Assembly (NCBI GenBank): GCA_032164245.1
Contig: JAVMKO010000003.1
Span: forward strand, 94,611,890 to 94,675,889
Direction: 5' to 3'
DNA: 64,000 bases
Source of the DNA: Sternotherus odoratus
Lineage: Eukaryota > Chordata > Testudines > Kinosternidae
This document shows positions 40,301 through 52,100 of the stretch, piece by piece (position 1 is the first letter of the stretch; each line of letters begins with the position of its first letter). The notes under the pieces are model-generated. The model did not search any database. It was given only the letters and a program-made list of their open reading frames with translations, and was not told where the DNA came from. The position numbers were made by a program, and so were the translations under genes.

Positions 40301-42381
40301 CTACCAGATCATATTCTGAATGGGTAAATATTTATCTACCTGATAGACTAAGGGTGTAATCTATTGGGTAGTGACATATTTGAGCATATCAGAGAGATGT
40401 GCTCTCATGATGAATGTAGGTAACAAATGACTGCGAGACCCAAGCTTGACTGAGCCCCTGGCTAATATCTATAGGGCTGGGAAGAGAGACAGTGCATCCC
40501 CTGCCCTGGCCACTATCCCTCCCTATCCTGACTCCATAGGACTCCCCTTCATGCCCCAGACCCTTTGGAAAGGCCTCCACAGAGTTCAGAGTGGGGATTG
40601 TGTCACCAAGGCAGCTGTATCCTTCCTTTTTTGAGTGGAAGGGGGGAAATCTGAACATGGAAAGGACATTTGCAGGCAACAATCTGGGCAAAATGCTCCT
40701 TTCATCACCGTCACTGCAGGGAATTAGCGCCAAGGGCTGGAACAAGCTGGTCCCAAATAAATCTGTTTTCATAGACTTTCTGTTTTTCTTCACTTTTTAT
40801 TTAAAACCCTATTGGAAAACTAAGGAAAAGTAAACACAAAGTACGTTTGTGTCAGTAATACTAGGACTCTGACTCATGTCCATAAAAGTGAAAAATTTAA
40901 GAATGATGGCTGAAATTTTGACCCACTGATCCTCACAGGGTGCCATAGAGTTGTATAGCTGTAGAGAGAGATCTAGTCAGGGCCCAGTCCTGCCTTCCTT
41001 GTGTACCTGTTGAATCCAGTAAGAATTTGGGAAGAGTAAGGAAGGCATGAGTGAGTGCCGTGTTCATTGTGGTGCCTAATCATCAGATTGTAAGTCAAGA
41101 AGAGGATGTCAGCCTTGACTCTGAATCTCTTTCACTGATTTAATTCAAATTGAATGTGGTGGTTCAAAATACATTAAGCAGAAAGTCAGATAGCATACTC
41201 TCAAACCTTTTAAAGTCATTTGTATTATTATTATTATTATTTTCAGCCCCATTTAATTTTATGGTATTAATTTAAAGTCCACCCTGGAAAGATTTCCAGT
41301 ATACAACTGAATGAAGGGAATAGTATTTTGTTCCCCCATTATTTAGAAACCAATCAATGATGGAAACTGAATCCTGGCAGATGGGTGATATCAAGGTTCA
41401 CATTATCCCTGGTCTCGGGAAACCATTTCTGTTTCTTTGATTCTAAATTGCAAAACTCTTTCAAAAGGTCATAAAAATAAGATACTTTGATTAGAGTTCT
41501 GAGTGGAACGTGGGAAAGGCAGTTGATAAGTGTTGCTATTGGTTCACATTTCAGTACTGCATCATGCGTACATGTCAAGTAGAGTGACCAGATGTCCTGA
41601 TTTATAGGGACAGTCCCAATTTTGGGATCTTTTTCTTATACAGGCTTCTATTACCCTCCTGCCCCCTGTCCTGATTTTTCACACTTGCTGTCAGGTCACC
41701 CTAATGTCAAGAGAAGAGAGTTTGGGGCTGTCTTCTGTATCCTAAGACATTTAACTGGGATGACTAAAAAATGACTTTGTAACAACAAAGTTAGTGTCTA
41801 ATATTTTCATACTTTGTTGATATCTGAAGGAAGCTAAAAATTGTGTTTTGTTTATATATGCCTTTTTGGGGGTTGATGTTGTTACTTGCAAGTGGCAAAG
41901 CCATGAATAAAGTATGCAGGTCTATCTGTCTAGATACTATAGGACACTAATCACCATAGCAACTGAGTGTATCCATAATCCCATAAATGATTTTTTTTTA
42001 GCCTCCCAGCACCTGTGAATTAGGTAAACTTAATCCCCACTTTAAATTTGAGAACTTTAGCCTTAATTTCTCCATGCCGCAGTTCCCCATCTCTAATGCG
42101 GGGATAATACTCAGCTACATTGCTTGTTACTGGTACTATTTTTTTTACCCTTCTTTCTATAAAAGTTGGCTTCTTTTACAATTATGAGTCCAAGCTAATG
42201 TGTTTTAGAAAACCACAACTTTTATTTAGAATAGTGTTTCTATTAATAACAGTGACATGATATGGTATTTCACAGGCTACCAGGACTGGAAACTGTTGGC
42301 TAGAGGGTTAGTTTGCCACTTGATGATACTAAATAAATGATACTAAATAAATGCAACTTATCATGTGGATATAAGCGCGCT

Positions 42382-42440
<59 letters not shown>

Positions 42441-43140
42441 CCACATAAGTGTGTGTGTATGTGTATATATATATGTATGTGTATATATATATGTATGTGT
42501 ATATATATATGAGAGAGAGATAAGAGTGAGGGAGAGAGATATATAGATAAGAGTGAGGGAGGTGAATGTGTGTGTGGCCTTATAAGAGGAGTTACTACAA
42601 AGAGAGCATGGACCTTGTCATAATATATTCTCTTAGTCAAAGTAGAATGGTAACATGTCCCAAAATAATCTCTTCTCAGGTTGGTTGGTTTGATTGGAAT
42701 GATTTTTTTTTTTTTTACCTTTCATCTTTGTGCACAAGAGATTTAGCTGTATTGGAAACTAACCTTACATATTGTTACATAGCACTTAGTTTGATTATTT
42801 ATCTTCAATTTAGATTTTTGATTCAACTGGGGGAAATGGATTTGCAGGCACACAGCTACTCCAGAAATCATCCAACTCTACTGAGGTAAGATAAACTAGT
42901 CTTTGTACTGCATTGTTAAATTTACTTTTAAATTTCTGAAGGGATGTCACATAAGTATATGGAAAAAAAGCTACTTCAGAAACTTTATTGAATATCATCT
43001 GGCATTAGTTGACAGAACCACAATTTGATTATTAATCTGTTAGGAGAAATCACTCACACATTTAAAAACCCATGTCAAAGGTAGACTTATTCCTTAACTA
43101 AAACTTCCTATATCATCCTGATCCCCATTGCTACATACGT

Positions 43141-43196
<56 letters not shown>

Positions 43197-46100
43197 CAGC
43201 AATTAGACAATTTGGAAGTATTCATTTCTTGTATAGTATAGCCTAGACCAAGTTATTACTGGATTTTTGCTTACCATTTGCCATGAAGTAGTTTGACAGA
43301 AGCTGTATATTTAAAGATTAAGAAACTGTAATATTACACAGCCTGCATTTTCAGATAGAAAGACAGAATCAAGTGTGCCTGGCTGCAGCGCATGTTTGGG
43401 AGGGGATGTAGTGGAGGGAAGTAGAACCCTCCCCTACTTGCAGTACCCTGCATAGTGGCTGTTCACAGCCACAATCCTCTTCTTGCATGCCTGCTGTGGT
43501 GCAAGCCACTCTAAAGGAGGAGGGAGAAGGTAGTGTTATGGGGGAACTGACCTCTACCCTGGCTGCACAACTGTCTAGGAACAGAAAAGAGCACAGACCC
43601 TCCTCTTCCTCTGGGCTGATATCGTTCTGCACTGCCCCTGAAGCAGAGCAATACACTGCACAACTACCACAATTCAGTCCTTACTGTTTCAACGTCGGTT
43701 GTATGTGCAGGTAAAACGAGGACTTACAGTGCACTGTAGAATCTGGATGACATCAGGGTCATTTCCAGCTCCTCTCTCTTCTTAGGCTTGTCCAAATATT
43801 CCCCTCTAATTAAGATGATCACATTTAGTTTTTTTGCCTGGCTTGTTTCTGTCATTTTATACTTTTAGTTCTCATCTGTTAAGCAGAGACATTTTTACAA
43901 AACATCAGAGGTTGTCTTAATTACTCTTCTGGCCTATTGTTCATTTGTGGGTCTAAAATCACTGGCAGCCAATGACTTGTGTTCTTTCAAGCTGCCGACC
44001 TTTGTTTGCTATAAGGACAAAGCAAGTGGATGCCAAATATCCCCCCTCCTGCTATGCATGGCAAGGAAGTTCTTAAAAGAGAGAGGGCAGGACTAGCCTT
44101 TGGTCACCAAACTGGGTTGATCCAACAGGTTAGAACAGGGGTGAGCAAACTATGGCCCATGGGCCAAATCTGGCCATTTTAAGCCCTCACACTCCTAGTG
44201 GAGGGGAGTGGGGTCTGGGGCCGCAACGCATGGCTTGGCCCTGCTCTGGCACTAACTTGTTTTTTCTGGATTTATACTCCAGACAGAAGAAGCCCTCTCT
44301 ATGCAAACTTGCTTTTGTGTGAGCAGGATGTAGGGCCAACCAATTGGTAGAATTGAGGCAAATTTGTTGACAGATTTGCTGTAATAGCAGCGTAAGCCGC
44401 AGGTGTCGTGCGTAGTGCAGCCCTTCTGAGGGTTTGCGGTACTAAGGATCAGGATTCTAGGGCTTAATTTTGATTAGACCATAGTTTGGTTCCCTTGAGT
44501 ATCCCTCTTGACTAAACGCTGGGATGATTTAGTTGGGGATTGGTCCTGCTTTTAGCAGGGGGTTGGACTAGATGACTTCAGAGGTCCCTTCCAACCATAA
44601 TATTCTATGACAGTGTCTATCCACTTCACCCTTTCACTTACTCTCATTTTCTGGACCAGATCATCCCCTAATGTAATTTTAAGTTTTAAAGAGGTAAGAA
44701 GAAATTATGCCATAGAACTATGCTCCCTGCATTGAATTTCTCTACCTAGCATTAGATGAAATCTGCATTTAGAATGAAACATTGCACCTAGAAATGATGA
44801 TGATGAAAAGCTGTAATGCAACTCGTGATGCTAGCTAACATTTGAGATTGGGAAAAGTTTGTTATATCTCATGGCTTTTTATGCTGTAATTTCCGGTTAT
44901 GATGAGCTGTATGGTTTACTTCCCTGTTGTAAGTATTCATTTAGTGGCCAGATAATAAAGAAATATAAATATAGATTTCCATAGAATTATGCTAAAGTTA
45001 TACCACTCTGACCGAATTTCCCAATGATGGTACCAAACCAGAGTGTTGTGCCTATGAAAATCATCTCAGGCTCATTATGTGTTCTTTGATTGAAAAAAAT
45101 TAATAACTGTTCTTTCAGCTGTGTAATGCCTGTTATTTGCTGAATACTGTGGGAGGAGGGGGAATATTTATAGAAAATCACCCCTCTCTTTTTAGTAAGC
45201 AGTATACCTACATTGTAATTATATGGGATTTCTGGGTCAAATCGTCCCCTATAGAGAACTCAGAATTCCCTCTGAATTATTCCGTTGGGTGTGGTGTAAG
45301 GTTTGCCTCCTTCCCCACATCCCACAGAATTGATTGTAACAAATCTGTGCTACAGAAACAAGACACAACAGGATTCTGGCCTCTAAACCTGAGCCTCCTG
45401 GTTCCCTCAGGTCTCCCTGACAGCATGTCTCCTGAAGGAAGTCATGCTGCCACCATGGCCTTCATGCCAGCCACTGACCCTAGCCTCTCCTTCCACTCCA
45501 AGGCCAGGAGATTCACTCTATCATGGGGTACACTGGATAACCCAAAACTGAATAAAACTCATTCTTGTACCACTTGCCCTGCTCCTCCAAACAGGCAGAA
45601 CCTGAAACATGCTGAGTCTCCATGTAGGGGTCTTGAAGGGGGTGCAGGGCAGGAGGGAATAATCTAGGGTCTCTTTCTTTGCCCTTTGATGCTACATTCA
45701 TTACATCTGAGTCCTTTCCACTCATGGCAGGAGGGAAAACAAATCTAGACCTCTGTCTGCTAAATATGCAAAAGTGGGGCATTTGTTTCTAGACTTTTTA
45801 AGGGTTCTAAATGTGGCCTATGCATTTTTTTAAAGATCCCAGTATTTTGATGAATCATACAACAATTCAGTAGCGATTCATCATAAGTTTCAAACCCATT
45901 AAGGTTGGAATCAACCCAGTTTCATTAGCCAATTTCAAATAAAAATCAAAAACAATCAAAACCTTTCATAAGATGCTTCCTGGTGAATGCAGTGAAATAC
46001 AAGTAATGAAGTGTTCCAGGCAGCTTTTCTGAGGTGTTCCTTATGCAGATGGTGACAACAAACAGAGAAAGATGGGAAAATCATGAAGTATCCTACTGCT

Positions 46101-49100
46101 CCTCAAGCAACACTGTGGCATAGTGTATGACAGTCTAAAATTCCTGGCACATGTTGCTAGAAAACTGTATGGGTTGTTGTAGCTTTATGTGGCAAGGTAT
46201 GAATGAAGTATTGTAGTACGTATTAGTCAGGCATAACAGGAAAAAAAATTTAATTTAATGTCAGAGTTTCTGAGATGGAAAATGTGGGTGAGGCAATAGT
46301 ATCTTGACCACAGCTAAGGAATATATTTGTAGTTTAATATAGAAAGACTTAAGTTTTCCTCACATCAAGCCCTTAGTAATGCTTATGATTGGGCATCAGT
46401 ATACATGATAAACAGATTATTTTGGATCCCTAGCAGTTTATGTTAAAAAAAAAAAATCTAAAGGGGATTATGTTGGAGTGGGGAAGGATGCCTTTAAATA
46501 ATGTTTTTCCCCACCTTGCCTCCTCTGTTGAATTTTTCTCCACCAAAGATTGTAGTGAGATTGATTTATAATGGGCAGACTGAAGAGCTGATTTCCCTTC
46601 AGTAAGCCAGTTGATAATTATAAACCATTGAATTGACATACAGGGTTACTTCATCTTTCTCTTCAGGACACACACTGAGAATTAACAGTTTGACACGATA
46701 CCAGGATTCTTAATTCTTGCAATTTGTCTTGCGTACTTTATCTCTTTTTCATCATTTGTACTGTTGTAGAAGCTCGTAGTTGATTCCTATCTTCTTGGCT
46801 TCTTGGTGCTTTCTGATGTGAGTAGAGTTCTATAGGAATGATCAGCCTATAATATAGCCACTGTTCTTTAGGAATTGTGGTACAAGAGTCAATGAGGGAG
46901 AATCTCAGCAGATATGGTGGTCATAGCTCCATTAACTACAGTAAAGCCATGACAATTGACACCAGTTGAGGCTCTGCCTTTTGAATCATTTTTCTAGCTG
47001 GTAGTTTGCCACTAGGAAAGGATGATTTTTGAAAGTCATCAAAATGTGGCTCCTTATAAAATAACTCCTGCTTCCAGGCTTCTAATCTGGCTGCCACTTG
47101 TATTTATGGGTAATGTGGTAAATACACTGATGTGCTGTGTATATGCCATTTTTATGGCCGTGATTGTCATGCATGTTGAGAATAACAATGATGTTATTTG
47201 TTGAGTGTGGTCATTATGTTTGGCACTGTGCCAGTAGAGAAGGAAACACAGTTCCTGTCCAAAGCAGCTCTATTCTAAGGATTCTATTGTGGCTTTCAAT
47301 CACAGCTCTGCACTGGGCCCACGGGGCTGCACAGCCCCTGCAGGTGCTCCAGGCAGAATTGCATCTCCCAGGTTTCCAAGTGTACAAAAGGTGTGGACAC
47401 ACTTTTACCCCTCCCCTGCATAGATGTCTGGCTTTGCAAGCGGGTGGGGAGTGGACAGAGTCATGGCCCCACCTCTGCTTCCCCTTCTAGTTTGATGTGG
47501 CTCATACCGTAGAGCAGATCCTGCACTCAGAAGAGTACTGGAAGCTCTGTTTGTGGTTGGGTTCCTTTCCTTCACAAATCCCCTCTATTGTTGGACTCCT
47601 TCACAAATCCCCTCTATTGTTTATATGTGTAGAGGCCAGCCACAATCTGGCTCAGAGCTCTGACACCTAATACAGTGGTTGAAGGGCCAGTCTCAACACA
47701 GGGCAGCTGTAGCTGTATTTTTCTTCTCCTTTGGTTGGTTACTTTTGAATAATAAATTGTGGCACAGAAGAAAGGGCAAAAATGAGAAAGATAGTAAAGG
47801 GATATTTAAGATGAATCAAATGGGTGTATAAATGTATACAAAATGCGTTTGAGTCATGCTTACGTCCACATTAAAGTTGGTTATGTGCCAAATGTGTTTC
47901 ATGTTTAATGTTGGATTGAGCTTCAATTTGAGCCTAAGTAGTTAAAGATCACACCCTCTTCACACTCTGACAAACAATATAATCTTAAACTGTAGGTATA
48001 GCTGGAGTAGTTTATGCCTCTGCTGTGGTGTTTGTGATATTTCTTGCTCCATAGTACCCTCTACTGGAAAATTTACTAGATTATCCTCTTTTCACATTAG
48101 AAATACAGTAGAACAGGGGTAGGCAACCTATGGCACGGGTGCCAAAGGCAGCACACGAGCTGATTTTCAGTGGCACTTGCACTACCTGGGTCCGGGCCAC
48201 CGGTCTAGGGGGCTCTGCATTTCAATTTAATTTTAAATGAAGCTTCTTGAACATTTTTAAAATCTTATTTACTTTACATACAACAATAGTTTAGTTTATA
48301 TATTAAAGACTTATAGAAAGAGACCTTCTAAAAACATTAAAATGTATTACTCGCATGCGAAACCTTAAATTAGAGTGAATAAATGAAGACGCGGCACACC
48401 ACTTCTGAAAGGTTGCTGACTCCGAGTTACAAACACCAGTTACGAACTGACCAGTCAGCCACAGACACCTCCATTTGGAACTGGAAGTTCACAAACAGGC
48501 AGCAGCAAAGTCCAAAAAAAAACCAAAACCCAAAACAAAACCCTAAAAATGCAGTAAAGTATTGTCTTAAACACAAACTACTTTTTTTTTAAAAAAAAAG
48601 GAAAGTTGATTTGTAAACTTTTGAAAAGAACAACCATAATGTTTTGTTCAGAGTTAGAAACATTTCAGAGTTGTGAACAACCTCCATTCCTGAGGTGTTT
48701 GCAACTTTGAGGATCTATTCAAAATCTTTGATAAAATACGGTACTAATTGTTCAATCCTGTTTAAGGCTTTCTTCATTTTTTTATATAGGTATAAATGTG
48801 TAATCCTGTTTAAGACCATTTTCTATTTGTTCACATTATGTATAATCTTGCCACATTAGGAGTTAATTTGAACTAGTAACATGATAGATGAGTGAAATAG
48901 TGTCATTTGACTGCAAGAGAAATAATGTAATCAAGTCTCTAGACAAAATCTGGACTAAAGTCAGTGATATTGTATGAGAACTTGTAACATAATTTGTTCT
49001 TGTATGACAGGAAAGAGGTTATTGTGATACCTTTGCTAAATGCACATAGTACCTACCAGTAGCAAACCTCCAGTATAATATACTGTTGATATTGCCATAT

Positions 49101-52100
49101 CTCCATGTACTGTCAGTTTTTTCCCTTATTTTCAGCAGCAAGTTGATGAATTTTTGAATGTCTACTGCTCTGCATCAGAAAGTGGCCAGAAAGAGAGCAC
49201 TTGGGAAATCCAAACATATGTTCATTTCTGTGATAGGCCAGGAGTCATGTTAACCCTCAAGCCAGAACACAGAGTGGAAGATGTTTTGTCTTTGGCATGC
49301 AAGGTATAGTAGTCTCACACTTGAAAGCAGCTTGTGATCTTTAAAAGGCCACCACTTATACTTGTGTAATAATTAGGGTGACCAGACGTCCCGATTTTAT
49401 CGGGACAGTCCCGATTTTTGCCCATTCGTCCCGCGTCCCAACCACACTTTGGTTGGGATGCAATTTGCCCCAATTTCAGGACTTTACAGATGAGCCCTGC
49501 CTGCCCAGGGGTCATGCAGGCAGCACGGCCCTGCCCACTGCCCCAGGCAGCCATGTGCTGCCTGCATGACCCCTGCGCAGGCAGGGCTCATCTGTATAGT
49601 CCCGAAATCGGGACAAAGAATGCTAGTAGCTAGCTGCAAGCAGAGAGCCCAGCCCAGAGTCCCGTCCTTCCCCCCACCCGCACCTCCGGCCGGCAGAGAC
49701 AGGCGGAGCCCGGGGAACATGCAGGGCGGGCAGAGTGGATCCTCCCTGCATGCAACCTGCGCCCGCAGGCCCTCCCTCGGCACCTCCCATGGCAGACAGC
49801 ACAGCATTCGGGGTAGGTGGGCGGGCGTCGGCAACGGCCAGGAGAGCTGTCTCTGCCCTGCCTCCCAGAGAAGCATGCTGCAGGGGAGGGGGGGGGGGAA
49901 GAGAGCCCACTGCCCCCCCCCCCACTCGTGAAGTGTGTCCTGATATTTCACCCTTCCCATCTGGTCACCCTAGTAATAATTATTCTGATGCTAATGTAGT
50001 GAGAGCCCAGTCTGAGTCCCAGTGTCCCTGTAACTTAAGGGTTCTTCCTGTGTTTCTGGCAGTTCTGTTTAAGGCTCAGTGGAACCATAGCAACAGCGTG
50101 GGGGGGCGGGGGGGGCGGAGCGTGGAGATTCAAGTGGTGGCATGGGCATTCTTTGATCCCTAAACTAGCACACAGTCAAGAATCTTGAAAGAGCAGTAAC
50201 AGCTGCACCGGTTAATCTACCCATGAGAACTCTTGACATATGTCCAATCTGCTTTATATCACTGAGTCGTTACAATGAATAGAATTGTTGCATAGAAATT
50301 AGCTATAGAGGAAGGGTGGTAATTGGTTGAGTTACTTTGGATGTCACAAGTAACTCAACTACTTACGAGCTACTTAAACTGTTCCCTTGAGCCTGTTCTA
50401 TCTACCGGTATATCCTATATCAGAATAACAATTAGAGACAATAATCATTAATAACTTTGTTTAATTAGAACCTAATTTCCTAAAATAGAGACTTTGTAAG
50501 ATTTTAAATAAAATGAGGAAGACTTTGTAGCACCTTAGAGACTAACCAGTTTACTTCAGCCTAAGCTTTCGTGGGCTATAGCCCACTTCATTGGATGCAT
50601 AGAATGGAACAGAAGTAAGATGCATTTATACACACAGAAAGAAAGGGGAAAAAAAGTTATACGTTAGCATACCAATTCTAAGAAGCTGCTAAATTTAGAT
50701 TTTAAGTTCTTTTAAACTATATGGAAAGTTTGAAGTGTCTGCAATGTTCCATTGACAAGATTATTTGGGACAAAGAAAAGTGCCACACATGTTTAATTTC
50801 TTAAACGACCTAGTGTTTTTAATTAATTAACTAATAGATTTACTTATAAATTTTCAAAAAAATTCAGCCTATTCTCAGACTAGGTGCTGTAAATTTGGGG
50901 AGGATATTCTGTAGTTTTCATACAAAACAAAGAGGTTGAATCCCTGCTCAGCGTTCACTATGGAGCCATGACCAGAGCCATGACCAGAGCCTTCACAACA
51001 CCAAAAATAGTTTAGGGTGTTAATCATGACTTGTGTCAATAGATTGAATTTGCCTCTAAGTTTGTGAATTGAACCATTTTCAAATTATAATGGACTAAAA
51101 CAATACATTTGGGGAAAACTCATTTTAAAATTTTTGTTAACTGACAATTATGTCCAATTGGCCTTACCACCTGATTAAAAAACACAACAGAAAACACCTT
51201 CCCACACCAGCTCTTCTATTTTAGACCATTGTGAAATTCCAGGAGTGCTGATTCGATTTGCTGAGGTTAAGGAGTGCCAAGGCTTCTAATGAAAAGATAG
51301 TCGCAACTACTTTCTCTCCATAATAGCTGAACAAAATAAGAGTCTTAAAATGATTCCTTTTCTTTTTTGAAAAAAATCAGGCATAACTACATTTTCTAAA
51401 TTGACACAAGGAAAGTGCTTTAGCCAAGTTGCAGTGAATCTACACACTGTCACTAAAAAGACATTTTGTCATTGCTCCTGTTAGTCCCTCATGGATCACC
51501 GAGGAAAAGGAAATTAGTCCTTATTTTTAAAAGGAATTGTTGACCCCACCATTTGCAAAAGAGCTAAATTTTTGGAAAGAAGAGCTAGCCTGTTATCCTA
51601 CAAGGCTTTGGTTGGCCACCAGATGGCAAGACGGAGCTGAGACATTTGGAAAGAGATTGATCGTGTAACACACAGAAGCCCTGCTAAAAGAAATAAAGGG
51701 ATATAAAATCAAAGTATCTATAAAATCAAGTTTTAAAATAAATTACTTGTCTTCCTCACTACACTGTTCCAAATTGTGTCTCTGTAGAAAGTAGTTTTGT
51801 TATGTCTGTATCACTTCAGTAGTCTAATAGTAATTTACTTTATTTTAATGTTTTCTTTTAATGAAACCTTGTTTTTTTTATCTTTTCTTTCTATTCTGTA
51901 TGTAAAGTTTTTCATAAGCAGTCTAACACTGACTCCTTTCTGCTACATCTTTTCTGGCTCTCTTTCCTTCTTACATTGCCATTCCATTCTGGTGAGGGTA
52001 AGGAATCTTCATTCTTTAACACGACACATTGTTTTAAAGTGTGGGTGTGGGGGTAAAGTCTGATTTTTATTTTTAATTTTTTTATTTTCTCAACCATATT

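Larger units (their letters stand above)
39488..42813 (+). other. TIAM2: TIAM2 intron 6 (3.3 kb)
   Basis: GT-AG intron of phase 0 with an ATT microsatellite (41221), a 124-bp hAT MITE with target duplication (41580), a MIR fragment (42058) and a compound CT/GT/TA microsatellite (42363-42545). 39490-41200 shows nothing recognisable. Confidence 0.85.
42886..49135 (+). other. TIAM2: TIAM2 intron 7 (6.3 kb)
   Basis: GT-AG intron of phase 0. It contains a GT/GA microsatellite (43139), a hAT fragment (44136), a sense CR1 tail (44528-44610), a short tandem duplication (47569) and a Tigger-like element apparently split by a hAT element (48106-48721). 44620-47560 shows no clear repeat apart from an old L2-like piece near 47190-47280. 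Confidence 0.85.

Noticed and set aside
42329..42640. Arg/Glu and Ser/Leu repeat frames on both strands
   Set aside because: Direct translation of the CT/GA microsatellite.
45137..45667. 176-residue frame in intron 7
   Set aside because: No recognisable domain, no splice signals bounding it, and no match to TIAM2; best read as a chance open frame.
49484..50163. Overlapping frames of 100-158 residues on both strands
   Set aside because: GC-rich hAT cargo; several frames open at once, no recognisable domain, and they run across the transposon boundary.
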